Shown here piece by piece: positions 26,281 through 35,306 of a stretch of DNA of 64,000 bases. The notes beneath the pieces are model-generated. The model worked only from the letters and a program-made list of their open reading frames with translations. It was not told the DNA's origin and ran no database searches. Source of the DNA: Clostridium sp. K4410.MGS-306 (GTDB lineage Bacteria; Cyanobacteriota; Vampirovibrionia; Gastranaerophilales; Gastranaerophilaceae); NCBI GenBank assembly GCA_000980375.1, contig LARD01000019.1, positions 1 to 64,000 on the forward strand, read 5' to 3'. Position numbers and translations under genes: made by a program. Positions within the stretch are counted from its first letter, which is position 1. Each line of letters opens with the position of its first letter.

Positions 26281-26928
26281 ATGCACGAATACTATTTTAA
26301 AATTAAAAAAGGTGATTTAGAGTTTGAATTTTCAACAACGGATAAATTTACTTTTGAAGAAAAACTCTCGGATTGGATAAACGGCATTGTACACGGTGCA
26401 TATATTGAACCGCCTCACCAACCGACGGCGCAAACACAGGAACAACAGCATGACAATGTCCAAGAACCTGTTCAACGCAGTGGTTTTATTGATGTAAAAA
26501 ATCTTTCTTCCATAAATGATTTGACAACTCCTGTTTTTGACAGTGCCCAAAAGGCCAATATTGTTGAAGAGGTTAACTTTGAGCGTGCGCTCGAAGAGTC
26601 AATGCAAAACCCTAAAACAGAAGTTGTAGAAAAAGTGGATATGATTTCCGATTTTGAAGGTTATTTGCATTCTTATAACCCGCAAAACTCTATAGACAAC
26701 CTTGTTGTCACTGCTTTGTATATTTTGAATATAGAAAACAAAGAAAGATTTACTATCAAACAATTGAATGCAAAACTGGTTCCGTTAACAGGCAAGCCTG
26801 TTGACCATTCTGTAATCGAAGATGCAATGAATCAAAATCTTATCAGGATAGTACCGGATTTAACAGGAACCAGCGAATATACTGAATACACTTTAACAGA
26901 TGAAGGTGAGGGATATTTTGTCCAATAA
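26281..26928 (+). CDS. Hypothetical protein with C-terminal winged-helix-like segment
   Basis: About 215 residues. The N-terminal 40 residues (FKIKKGDLEFEFS) look like a small beta domain; a Gln/Pro-rich linker follows; residues about 135-215 (NLVVTALYILN to YTLTDEGEGYF) look like a winged-helix fold. Begins 2 bases after gcvPB and overlaps mnmA, so it is within an operon. Could be a regulator or an adaptor; not recognised. Confidence 0.65.
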   Translation: MHEYYFKIKKGDLEFEFSTTDKFTFEEKLSDWINGIVHGAYIEPPHQPTAQTQEQQHDNVQEPVQRSGFIDVKNLSSINDLTTPVFDSAQKANIVEEVNFERALEESMQNPKTEVVEKVDMISDFEGYLHSYNPQNSIDNLVVTALYILNIENKERFTIKQLNAKLVPLTGKPVDHSVIEDAMNQNLIRIVPDLTGTSEYTEYTLTDEGEGYFVQ

Positions 26929-27970
26929 GGGTAAAGTCGCCGTTGCCCTGTCCGGCGGTCTTGACAGCAGTGTAACCTGCTTTTTGCTCAAAAATCAGGG
27001 TTATGATGTTTGTGCAATTACCGTCAAAATGGTTGATGACGCAAAATTTGAACAAATAGCCAACAATGCAAAAAAGGTTGCCGATAAAATAGGCATACCT
27101 CATTATGTAATGGATTTGAGCAAAGAGTTTAAAAAAGATGTAATAGATTATTTTGAAGAGTCTTATAAAAAAGGCCAAACTCCCAACCCTTGCATATTGT
27201 GCAACCGCACCATAAAATGGGGCAGGTTGTTTGACTTTGCGGTGGATGAGCTGGGTTGTGATTTTGTTTCTTCCGGACATTATGCACGTATTGTTGATGA
27301 TAACGGTATTAAAAAGATGTATCCGGCAAAGGATTTGAAAAAAGACCAGCAGTATTATCTTTTTGAACTCGACCAGAGACATTTGAGCCGTATTTTGTTC
27401 CCGCTTTGTGATTATGTAAAAGATGATATAAGACAAATTGCAGCTCAAAATGATTTACCGTCAAAGTCTTCAAAAGAAAGTCAGGATATTTGTTTTATTA
27501 CAAAACCAATGACAACAAAAAAGTATATAACGGATAAATTCGGTGTAAAAAAAGGTGACTTTATATTTATTAAAACAGGTCAAAAAGTTGGCACACACGA
27601 AGGTTTTTATCAGTATACAATCGGCCAGAGAAAAGGAATAGGCATTGCATGGGAAGAGCCTTTGTACGTGGTAAAACTTGATGCGCAAAATAATGTTGTA
27701 TATGTTGGCACGCAAGACGACCTGATGCAAAAATCTCTGACTATTCATGATATTAAAATGCAATACCCGAATGACAGGACAGAGTTTGAGGCATTGGTAA
27801 AAATCCGTTATAACATGGAAGCAAAAAGCGCTGTTGTAAAACTGGATTATGAAAATAATACAGGTGTTATTACTTTTGATGAACCGGTTGCTTCAATAAC
27901 ATCAGGCCAGGCTGCAGTTTTTTATGACAAACAAGACCGCCACCTGATAGGCGGCGGCTGGATTGATTAA
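26918..27970 (+). CDS. mnmA: tRNA-specific 2-thiouridylase
   Basis: Puts sulphur on U34 of tRNAs for Lys, Glu and Gln. SGGLDSS is the PP-loop ATP site; the two catalytic Cys are in NPCILCN and SQDICFI; GQRKGIGI and SGQAAVFY are family signatures. The start is either TTG 26918, which has GGTGAGGG just before it, or ATG 26900, which has no ribosome site. Overlaps the previous gene by 11 bases. Confidence 0.93.
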   Translation: MSNKGKVAVALSGGLDSSVTCFLLKNQGYDVCAITVKMVDDAKFEQIANNAKKVADKIGIPHYVMDLSKEFKKDVIDYFEESYKKGQTPNPCILCNRTIKWGRLFDFAVDELGCDFVSSGHYARIVDDNGIKKMYPAKDLKKDQQYYLFELDQRHLSRILFPLCDYVKDDIRQIAAQNDLPSKSSKESQDICFITKPMTTKKYITDKFGVKKGDFIFIKTGQKVGTHEGFYQYTIGQRKGIGIAWEEPLYVVKLDAQNNVVYVGTQDDLMQKSLTIHDIKMQYPNDRTEFEALVKIRYNMEAKSAVVKLDYENNTGVITFDEPVASITSGQAAVFYDKQDRHLIGGGWID

Positions 27971-27986
27971 TATTTTGTTTTACAGA

Positions 27987-28403
27987 TTAAAAAGTATTAA
28001 AAGTGACTCCGTTCTCTGTTAGGAAGTTATTTAATTCTTTTTTTGTTTCTTGATCTTTCAAAAGAGCCTGTATTGCTTTTTTGTCGCCTTTTGAATGTGT
28101 AACTTCGGCTTTTGTTGCTTCTTTTGTATTGTCAAAGATAAAAGACAAAAGCCAGTTTTTTCTTTTTCTTTCAACTGTGACACAGGCAGCTTCATCTGCT
28201 CTGTCTATGAGCTTTACTGTCAGTACGTCATTGCTGCCTCTTTCCGGAAGAGTGGCAACTTTTTTTCTTAGTATAGAAAAAGCATCATTAATTTCTTTAG
28301 GCACTTTGTTTGTCATTCCTTGAAATGACGGTTGAGCCTGTTTGTTTGTTTGATATTTGTAATTGCTTGATAAATAGGGATTTGTGAATAGTGCAACTTT
28401 CAT
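27987..28403 (-). CDS. Small hypothetical protein, partner of RelA/SpoT-like gene
   Basis: 138 residues. The N-terminal 35 residues are polar and contain PSFQGM; then an alpha/beta domain (LTVKLIDRADEAACVTVERKRKN). Cytoplasmic. The ATG lies 5 bases after the stop of the RelA/SpoT-like gene, with AAGGAAT as ribosome site, so the pair is co-translated. A modulator or antidote of the upstream protein is possible, on position alone. Its layout resembles the gene at 31721-32266, but identity is not evident by eye. Confidence 0.65.
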   Translation of the reverse strand: MKVALFTNPYLSSNYKYQTNKQAQPSFQGMTNKVPKEINDAFSILRKKVATLPERGSNDVLTVKLIDRADEAACVTVERKRKNWLLSFIFDNTKEATKAEVTHSKGDKKAIQALLKDQETKKELNNFLTENGVTFNTF

Positions 28404-28408
28404 TTTAT

Positions 28409-30004
28409 TTATTCCTTTTCTTGTGATTTGCGAAATTTTTCTTTAATTTTTTCGGCTTCTTTATCTATTCTTGCAAGTGAATCAAAGCCCAAAATTTCAT
28501 AACCCTTAAGCTCATACATAGAGAGCAAAGGTTTCAAATACTTTGGTCCGTTCTTTTTACGTGTTTCGTTGTGACGAATAAAATAGTACATAGAATTTTC
28601 ATATTTGATGTAATTTTCTTCTTTTACATCGTCATTAAACACTTCATTTACGGCTTTTTCAATTCCTGTGGAGTCATAATATTTGCGCAGCTCAGGTATT
28701 CCCTGCGAAATATCTTTACCTTCCAAAATATCATATATTAAATGTTCTATCTGACCGATGTCATTTAATTTTTTGGTTCTGATTTGAAGCTCACCGAAAA
28801 CATATTTCTGTTTTAATTTATTTTCTTCTATATGTTGTGCTTTTTTTGATACTTTGCTTTTTGCAGAATCTTTTGATTTGTGTGTAGTTTTATTTTTTAA
28901 CGGATGAACAATATTGAATTGAGTGGTTGTGTAACCGTTTCGTTTTCTTACTTTTTTATTTTCAACAAGCACCATGCCAGGCATTGTTTCTTTCCATTTT
29001 TTTGCTGTTTCATAGTTGATGTACGGCAGAATATAGTTGTCATGGTAGTTGCTCATTCTTGTTATTTTTATTTTGCCATAACGTATAGCTTTTGAAATAT
29101 ATTTTTCTACCTGTTCCAGCTCAACAAGGCCGCCGTTTGGCAGAATAAGCCTTGTTCCAACAAGGTCTTTTACATAGTTTACTGCTTTGTCATGATCTTT
29201 GCTTGTGGGTTTGAAGATTTTTATACAATCTTCTATTTCTTTTTGATTAAACTCTATTTGTTTATCATTCAATGCCATCAAGAGGAGTTTTTTGTCATTT
29301 TTGTTCAACGATGAATATGGTTTTATCAGCTGATTGTATTGTTCTTCATTAAAAGTTTTGCCTTTAAAATGCTTATCTGCAATATCTTTGTATTCTTCAA
29401 TATTTAACAAAGAATAAGGCTTTTTATATGCTTCTGTAGAAAGCCTGTCCATCATGTGAGGATAAAAGCTTTCGTCTTTAAACTCTTTGACGAGTTTGTT
29501 GAATATAGACTTTTGGGATTTACTTCTTGCCACGACATAACGGCCGAGACCTTCTTCTCCGCCAAAGATTTCTTTGACCTGATCAAGTACTTCTTCTTTT
29601 GCATCTGCACCTGCTTTTTCAAGCTCTTGAGAAATATCTTTGTAAAAATTCATTCTCTTTTGTGCAGAATCAATAAATTTTGTTTGCAATGCTGTGAATT
29701 CTTTTTCTCCTGCATCATTTACAACAGGCTCAACAAATGCAAACAGCTCTTCAGGTATAACTTTTTCCTTTTTTAGTTCTTTAACTGTTTCATATGTCTG
29801 TAAAAATTCCTGATTTTTTACAGGTTGAGTTTTGCCCATAGAAATAGGTGAGGATACATTTTTAGAATTTTGTGTCTTTTCAAAAGTATCCTTTTGAAGC
29901 ATGTTAACAGACGCACTGTTAACATGCTTTGCCTGTTTAAAAGGCAGCGCATGTGTTTTTGATATTCCTGTTAAAGAAAATAAAGAGCTGTTTAATGTTA
30001 TCAC
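28409..30004 (-). CDS. Divergent RelA/SpoT-like nucleotidyltransferase protein
   Basis: 531 residues. Core motifs of ppGpp synthetase domains appear in order: R160-S-K-SQKS-I-FNK170 (the R-x-K-x3-S-I-x2-K motif); D280-LVG-T-R285; NGY358-TTTQ-FNIVH; E405-LQ-IR-T410 with E420-H421. These include the metal Asp and catalytic Glu positions. Differences: about 110 extra residues between the first two motifs and Gln for His in the GYxSxH motif. No hydrolase (HD), TGS or ACT domain. The N-terminal 70 residues are low complexity. Could be an alarmone synthetase or a nucleotide-modifying toxin; GTG start. Confidence 0.7.
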   Translation of the reverse strand: MITLNSSLFSLTGISKTHALPFKQAKHVNSASVNMLQKDTFEKTQNSKNVSSPISMGKTQPVKNQEFLQTYETVKELKKEKVIPEELFAFVEPVVNDAGEKEFTALQTKFIDSAQKRMNFYKDISQELEKAGADAKEEVLDQVKEIFGGEEGLGRYVVARSKSQKSIFNKLVKEFKDESFYPHMMDRLSTEAYKKPYSLLNIEEYKDIADKHFKGKTFNEEQYNQLIKPYSSLNKNDKKLLLMALNDKQIEFNQKEIEDCIKIFKPTSKDHDKAVNYVKDLVGTRLILPNGGLVELEQVEKYISKAIRYGKIKITRMSNYHDNYILPYINYETAKKWKETMPGMVLVENKKVRKRNGYTTTQFNIVHPLKNKTTHKSKDSAKSKVSKKAQHIEENKLKQKYVFGELQIRTKKLNDIGQIEHLIYDILEGKDISQGIPELRKYYDSTGIEKAVNEVFNDDVKEENYIKYENSMYYFIRHNETRKKNGPKYLKPLLSMYELKGYEILGFDSLARIDKEAEKIKEKFRKSQEKE

Positions 30005-30159
30005 TTTTTTATTCCGTCATAGTGTGTGTGTTTATTAATAAAGCCATAAACAAAAAATTTTGTCACCGGATTGTAATAAAATTTTTTAAATGAAATAATT
30101 TGTAACATGAGTATTTAATTATTCAACGCCAATAATAACATTTATGCTAATATTGTCTT

Positions 30160-30741
30160 ATGTCAAAACGAAAAATAACCTATATCGTAATACTTTCGCT
30201 GGTAGTTCTGGGCTGTGCCTGGGCATTTATCAGTGCCGGTGTGATTACAAAGAATTTTAAAAAAGAAGCAATCAATAATGCCGGCGAAAAACAAAAGCTC
30301 AACATAGAAAACCTTATTATTACAGAGACAAAAGAGGACAAAAAATACTGGGAGCTTTATGCCGAATCCGGTTATTATGACAGTCAGAACAAGGTTGCCA
30401 TTTTGTATAATGTCATTGGCAATTTTTATGATGATGACAAAGTTGTTTTGAGTATGGAGTCTTCAAAAGGTACTTTTAGTGAAGAGACAAAAAAAGTAGT
30501 TCTGTACGAAAATTCGTATTTTATTTATAAAGACGGAACCGATGTGCGTGCCGACAGATTTGTTTGGCAGGGCAATGACAAAGACATTGTTGCACAGGGG
30601 AATGTTATAATCAGAAGAAACGGTGAATTAAGAACTTTCAGCAATGAAGCGGTGCTTACAAATCAGATGACAAGTGTAAGAATCAAAGGCCGCTCAAAAA
30701 CAGAGCTGTACAGTAAGGGGAATTTTGATGAAAAATTTTAA
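30160..30741 (+). CDS. lptC: LPS export protein LptC family
   Basis: A single N-terminal transmembrane helix (about residues 7-27) followed by a beta-jellyroll: ITETKEDKKYWELYAESG and ADRFVWQGNDKDIVAQGNVIIRR are typical of LptC/YrbK. It carries LPS from the inner membrane LptBFG complex to LptA. Next to lptA with a short overlap. No clear Shine-Dalgarno; a TAATAT box lies 6 nt before the ATG, so leaderless expression is possible. Confidence 0.8.
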   Translation: MSKRKITYIVILSLVVLGCAWAFISAGVITKNFKKEAINNAGEKQKLNIENLIITETKEDKKYWELYAESGYYDSQNKVAILYNVIGNFYDDDKVVLSMESSKGTFSEETKKVVLYENSYFIYKDGTDVRADRFVWQGNDKDIVAQGNVIIRRNGELRTFSNEAVLTNQMTSVRIKGRSKTELYSKGNFDEKF

Positions 30742-31702
30742 GATTTTAATATTGATATCAGCAATCATGCTTACAATTGCAGGTATTGCCATTGCTTCGG
30801 ATTTGTCTATCGAATCTGACAAACAGAGCTTTAAAATGGAAGAAAATAAAGCCAAGTTTGAGGGCAATGTAAGAGTAAAAATGGATGATATTAGCGCCAC
30901 ATCCGCAAAAGCCGAAGTTTTTATTGACCCTAAAACAAAACAGCTTTCAGATGCGGTTATGTATGACCAGCCCTATGTTGTGCAGGTAAAACAGGATAAA
31001 TCTAACGAAATTAAATCTAATATATTAAAAATGTCTTTGCTCAATAAAAAATTAAGAGCAGAAGGCAATACTCAAACAACAGTTACTGAAAAAGGTTCTA
31101 TGAAGCCGACTGTTATTATTACAGCAGATACACAAGAGTACGATACAAAAACAAAAACTTTAACAGCTCAGGGTAGTGTAATTATTTATTACAAAGATGT
31201 TGAAACATTCTCAAACTCTGCTGTTGCAAACCTGAATCAAAACGGTGATTTGCAAAAGCTTACTTTAACAGGAAACGGAAGAATCAAACAAAAAGACAGT
31301 GTTATTACTGCAAACAAGTTTATATATGACGCAGTTAAAGAAATAGCATACGGTCTGGGCTCTGCTCACAGCGACGTGGATATGGACGGAACACGCATAA
31401 ACGTGTGGTCTGACCGTCAGGAATATTACAAAGCTTCCAATATATTACAGGCATCAGGCAAGGTGCATGTTACTTACAAAGATTATGATGCCAAAGGCCC
31501 TAAAGCTACGGTATATCCGGACAAGATTACAAACAAACCTAATGAAATTGTATTTATCGGACGTTCTACAATAGTTGAACAAATGCGCTCAATTGAAGCG
31601 GATAGAATCAAAATGTACATAAACCCTAAAAACTTCTTTGCAGAAGGTAATGTGAAGACAGTTATCAGGAATGTACAAGATAACAAGAAAAATAATTTTT
31701 AA
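30728..31702 (+). CDS. lptA: LPS transport periplasmic protein LptA (OstA-like)
   Basis: Signal peptide residues 1-23 (IAIAS). The mature protein consists of OstA/LptA-type beta repeats (AKFEGNVRVK, LTAQGSVIIYYKD, LQASGKVHVTY, FFAEGNVKTV). At about 324 residues it is roughly twice the Proteobacterial LptA, indicating two OstA units in tandem. It bridges LPS across the periplasm. ATG 30728 with AGGGG upstream; overlaps lptC by 14 bases. Confidence 0.85.
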   Translation: MKNFKILILISAIMLTIAGIAIASDLSIESDKQSFKMEENKAKFEGNVRVKMDDISATSAKAEVFIDPKTKQLSDAVMYDQPYVVQVKQDKSNEIKSNILKMSLLNKKLRAEGNTQTTVTEKGSMKPTVIITADTQEYDTKTKTLTAQGSVIIYYKDVETFSNSAVANLNQNGDLQKLTLTGNGRIKQKDSVITANKFIYDAVKEIAYGLGSAHSDVDMDGTRINVWSDRQEYYKASNILQASGKVHVTYKDYDAKGPKATVYPDKITNKPNEIVFIGRSTIVEQMRSIEADRIKMYINPKNFFAEGNVKTVIRNVQDNKKNNF

Positions 31703-31703
31703 T

Positions 31704-31738
31704 AAAAAAATGATGAGTTATTAAAACTCATCATTTTT
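31704..31738. terminator. Bidirectional terminator
   Basis: A stem of 14-15 bp (AAAATGATGAGTT with AACTCATCATTTT) between lptA and the convergent gene. The last codons and stop of the minus-strand gene lie inside the stem. Confidence 0.85.
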
Positions 31739-32266
31739 GTTTGTTTTTTCAAAAAGTTCAATGAATTGTGTTGAAACGGTTTCTAAAGCCTCATCTTTTT
31801 CGTATCCGAATTTGTCAACATAAGTTTTAACATCATCTTTTACGCCTTTGTAAATTTCGGGTCTCATTTTTGCAACATCTGTTTTGGCTGTGCCTATTAA
31901 GTGATCCCAGATATGAGGTTTGTCAATTTCACTGTTGTTGATGTCTTTCAATGTTTTTAAAAGTTTTTTTATTCCGACATTAAATTCCGGAGCAAAAGAC
32001 TCTGTGCTGAAAGAATGGATTATTCTTTTATTTCTGTCTTTTTTAAATACTTGCTGGCTGTCATTATCAACGCATACAACGTTTACAGATTTTTTGCCTT
32101 TTGGAAGAAAGTATAAATCAACATTATTTTTATCTGCTTTTTTGAATTCGTCAGTATTTTTAGTTTGTTCAATAATGTTTTCGGAAAGCTCTTTCTGGGT
32201 TGCATTCATTTTTGAAGAGTTGATATGTGTTTTCCCAAAAGAAGGAGTAATACCGTTTAATGTCAT
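31721..32266 (-). CDS. Hypothetical protein with N-terminal PSFGK motif
   Basis: 181 residues, soluble, rich in Lys and Asn. The N-terminus reads MTLNGITPSFGKTH, then a polar segment, a strand-rich part (VDLYFLPKGKKSVNVVCVD) and C-terminal helices. No family recognised. It shares the F-x-G-like N-terminal tag and general plan with the gene at 27987-28403. Ends within a bidirectional terminator. Confidence 0.65.
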   Translation of the reverse strand: MTLNGITPSFGKTHINSSKMNATQKELSENIIEQTKNTDEFKKADKNNVDLYFLPKGKKSVNVVCVDNDSQQVFKKDRNKRIIHSFSTESFAPEFNVGIKKLLKTLKDINNSEIDKPHIWDHLIGTAKTDVAKMRPEIYKGVKDDVKTYVDKFGYEKDEALETVSTQFIELFEKTNKNDEF

Positions 32267-32369
32267 GTGTTAATTTCCTTATTTGTATAGACTGATATTG
32301 AGGTAAATATCATAATTAAAAAAATTTGCTATAAAAACAAGAATGATTAATAAATGTTTACATCAAGGA

Positions 32370-33413
32370 TTATACAACCTCAACTCTGAATGTCGGCGCG
32401 TGTTTTAGCTGTTCTTCTATTTGTTCAAAGGTTAAGAATCCTTCTTGTGCACCAAAATTTGAAACAACAGATGCTGCATTAACAGATGCCATCATAAGTG
32501 ATTTTTCAATATTCCAGTTTGTGTGTTCAAGCGCAGCTGCAAATGTAGAAGATAATGCATCTCCTGCGCCCAGTGTGCTGACTACTTTTGCTGGGAATTC
32601 CGGACAGCGGTAATATTTTTTACCGTCATAAGCATAAACACCGTTTTTGCCGTCAGTAATAATAACAACTTTTGCGTCAGTTGATTTAAGTTTATCAAGC
32701 ATTGCCTTGATATCAGGGTGAATAACTTCTGCCGAGTAGCATTCGGTTTTTGTATCAGGTCTTACATCTATTTTGGTTACAAGAGAGGCTTCCTCTTTGT
32801 TCATTACAACAACTTCTGCTGTTGCAAGGATTTTTTCAAAATATTTTAAACCTTTTTTTAAACTCGAACTACCGGGGTTTATTATCACATTTGTGTTATT
32901 TTCTTCTGCAAAGTGAGCTATTTTGTCAAGCACAGCACCGGAATTACCGTTTAACGGAGCAATATAGAGCCATTTTGAATTTTTGATTGCTTCATAATTT
33001 ATTTCATTTTCTTTAATAGTACCGTTTGTTCCACGGTGAGCAAGCACTGTTCTGTTGCCTTCAAAACTCAAAAGGATAATGGAAAAACCTGATGTTTCAG
33101 TCTTGCTCTCAATAATGTTCGATGTATCAACATGGGCTAGTTTTACTTTATGCTTAATTGTTTTGCCCTGAAAATCTTCTCCTATTTTAAAAATTGCACT
33201 TGTGTTAAATCCGAGATTTGCAAGGTTTGCTGCCGCATTTAGCCCGCCGCCTCCTACTGCTGTTCTGAAACTGTCGATTTCCACTTTGGCTCCGTATGGA
33301 AATGCCATAAACTCTGTACTTGTCTTTTTTGTGCTTACAGAAACTATATCTGCGGCTTCACTTTCCACAAAAGCGTCTATTGTTGCACTGCCTATGGTTA
33401 TAAAATCGAACAT
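32370..33413 (-). CDS. PfkB-family carbohydrate/nucleoside kinase
   Basis: Ribokinase-fold kinase. GGGGLNAAANLANLG is the sugar-binding glycine motif, STLGAGDALSS the anion hole with catalytic Asp, and IITDGKNGVYAY the ATP region. Phosphorylates a sugar, adenosine or similar molecule; the sequence does not decide which. 347 residues, with an inserted segment at about 225-245. AGAGGAG ribosome site. It stands alone. Confidence 0.85.
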   Translation of the reverse strand: MFDFITIGSATIDAFVESEAADIVSVSTKKTSTEFMAFPYGAKVEIDSFRTAVGGGGLNAAANLANLGFNTSAIFKIGEDFQGKTIKHKVKLAHVDTSNIIESKTETSGFSIILLSFEGNRTVLAHRGTNGTIKENEINYEAIKNSKWLYIAPLNGNSGAVLDKIAHFAEENNTNVIINPGSSSLKKGLKYFEKILATAEVVVMNKEEASLVTKIDVRPDTKTECYSAEVIHPDIKAMLDKLKSTDAKVVIITDGKNGVYAYDGKKYYRCPEFPAKVVSTLGAGDALSSTFAAALEHTNWNIEKSLMMASVNAASVVSNFGAQEGFLTFEQIEEQLKHAPTFRVEVV

Positions 33414-33455
33414 CTTAAATTTTCTCCTCTGCTAAAAATATTTTGCCTTATTCTA

Positions 33456-34370
33456 TCAGGCTCTCGGGTGACTTTTATCATACACCTCTTTGAGTCGTTC
33501 TGTCGAGATGTGGGTATAAATTTGTGTGTTAGAAATAGATGCGTGACCTAAAAGCTCTTGCACAACCCTTAAATCAGCTCCGTTTTCAAGGAGCTTTGTT
33601 GCAAAACTGTGACGAAAAACGTGAGGTGTTACTTTTTTGGGCAGCTGTATTTTTTTTACAATATCATTTATTGCTGTTCTTACAGATTGTGTTTGCAACC
33701 TGTAGCCTGTTTTGTTAATAAAGACCGGACTGTCCTCATTTTGCTGCGGAGGTGTTCCTCCTTCAACAACCATAAAACGCACATTATCAATATATTTTTG
33801 TAAAAAATCTTTTGCTCTGGAAGAAATCAAAACTATTCTTTCTTTCGCACCTTTGCCCATTACTGTTATCTCATTTTCCGCAAGGTTGAGGTTGCTAAAG
33901 TTCAGGTTACTAAGCTCTGAAATACGCATACCCGTTGCATATAAAAGCTCAAGTATTACACGGTTTCTATAACCGGCAGGGGTATCAATTTTTATGTTAT
34001 TTAAAATTTGTTCTATTTCTTTTGTTGTCAAAAATTTTGGCAGGCTTTTGTTTCTCTTTGGCGCATGGACACTGTTTGCAGGATTTGTTTCAATAATTCG
34101 TTCTCTGTACAAAAATCTGTAAAAAGTACGAATTGAAGCTATTTTACGTGACAATGTGGTCTTGGAATAATTGAATCTTTGAATAAAAATAAGATAGTCT
34201 TTTAGTTTTGTGTGGTTTGTTTGTTCAATTGGCGTGTTGTCCAGCCACAGAAGAAAGCTCAAAATATCCGAGTTGTATGCACGTATGGTGTGCTTAGAAA
34301 AGTTTTTTTCCACCTCAAGATAAATCAAAAAATGCTTCAAATAAGTTTTTGTTGTTTCACTCAATCCCAT
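33456..34370 (-). CDS. xerC: Tyrosine recombinase, XerC/XerD type
   Basis: Resolves chromosome dimers at dif. N-terminal SAM-like domain (residues 1-100), then a catalytic domain with R149 (ATGMRISEL), K173 (GKGAKER), H250 and R253 (HVFRHSFAT), H276 (LGHASI) and nucleophile Y285. Size 304 residues is standard, favouring a housekeeping Xer over a mobile-element integrase. The ATG at 34370 is 7 nt after a TATAAT box and lacks a Shine-Dalgarno, suggesting a leaderless mRNA. Divergent from lpxI. Confidence 0.88.
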   Translation of the reverse strand: MGLSETTKTYLKHFLIYLEVEKNFSKHTIRAYNSDILSFLLWLDNTPIEQTNHTKLKDYLIFIQRFNYSKTTLSRKIASIRTFYRFLYRERIIETNPANSVHAPKRNKSLPKFLTTKEIEQILNNIKIDTPAGYRNRVILELLYATGMRISELSNLNFSNLNLAENEITVMGKGAKERIVLISSRAKDFLQKYIDNVRFMVVEGGTPPQQNEDSPVFINKTGYRLQTQSVRTAINDIVKKIQLPKKVTPHVFRHSFATKLLENGADLRVVQELLGHASISNTQIYTHISTERLKEVYDKSHPRA

Positions 34371-34408
34371 ATTAATTATTATATAATATTTCAAATTTTA
34401 TTAACAGT

Positions 34409-34436
34409 TTGAAAAAAAAACTTGTTATTGTATTAT
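34409..34436 (+). promoter_or_regulatory. Promoter of lpxI-lpxB
   Basis: TTGAAA (34409-34414), 16-bp spacer, TATTAT (34431-34436), about 44 bp before the lpxI start. Back to back with the xerC promoter. Confidence 0.6.
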
Positions 34437-34479
34437 AAACTTACAACAAGGATTTTAAGGCAATAAAAAGGAGAGGAAA

Positions 34480-35295
34480 TTGTCTATAGTATTGGATAAA
34501 AAACAGTGTTTGATTGCGGGCGACGGAGAGCTTCCCGTTGCAATGGCAGAATCTGCACAGAAAAACGGTTTTGATGTTGTAGCTATTTCCTTATCTTCTG
34601 ATAACAGAAACAGATTAAAAAAATACTGTTCAAAAGTTTATAACTTTGGCCCGGGCGAAGTTTTAAAAATAAAACAAACTTTAATCGACGAAAAAATTAC
34701 ACAGGTAACCTTTATAGGAAAAGTACACAAAGGCCTGCTTTTGAGACGACCAAAGCTTGATATGGAAGCTATCCGTCTTATGAAAGAAGCACAAAGACTT
34801 AATGATGATGCAGTTATGCTCATTATTGTAGACCAGCTAGAACAAATGGGCATATGTGTTCTTGACCAGACAATTTTCATCAAAAATTTGATGGCTCCCC
34901 CTGGGGTGCTCGGTGTGCATGAACCTGATGAAGACCAGGCTCTGGATGTTGAATACGGCTATTGGCTTGCAAAAGAAATGGGCAAGCTTGATGTTGGCCA
35001 GTCTGTTGTAATTAAAAATAAAATGATTATGGCTGTAGAAGCTATTGAAGGAACAGATAAATGTATTGAACGCGGTTGCAAGCTTGGCGGTAAAGGCATT
35101 ACCGTTGTTAAAGTAAGCAAACCTACTCAGGACAAACGTTTTGATATTCCTGCAATAGGTCTTAATACTTTAAAAACAATGGATAGATACGGCGCAAAAA
35201 TTCTGGCTATCGAAGCTAATGAAACAATTATTGTGGACCAGAAAAAGGTTATTGATTTTGCCAATAAAAAAGGCATTATTGTAATGGCAATTTAG
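34480..35295 (+). CDS. lpxI: UDP-2,3-diacylglucosamine pyrophosphatase LpxI
   Basis: DUF1009/LpxI, which makes lipid X from UDP-diacylglucosamine in lipid A synthesis (the alternative to LpxH). LIAGDGELPVAMAESA at the N-terminus, GKVHKGLLLRRPKLD and the C-terminal VVKVSKPTQDKRFDIPAIGL-type core (residues about 206-226) are family features. TTG start behind GGAGAGG. Followed by lpxB after 11 bases, the usual lpxI-lpxB order. Confidence 0.9.
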   Translation: MSIVLDKKQCLIAGDGELPVAMAESAQKNGFDVVAISLSSDNRNRLKKYCSKVYNFGPGEVLKIKQTLIDEKITQVTFIGKVHKGLLLRRPKLDMEAIRLMKEAQRLNDDAVMLIIVDQLEQMGICVLDQTIFIKNLMAPPGVLGVHEPDEDQALDVEYGYWLAKEMGKLDVGQSVVIKNKMIMAVEAIEGTDKCIERGCKLGGKGITVVKVSKPTQDKRFDIPAIGLNTLKTMDRYGAKILAIEANETIIVDQKKVIDFANKKGIIVMAI

Positions 35296-35306
35296 GCGAT
35301 TGGCTT

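Noticed and set aside
33456..34370. Mobile-element integrase
   Set aside because: Standard Xer length and motifs, no attachment repeats nearby; a housekeeping XerC/D is more likely.
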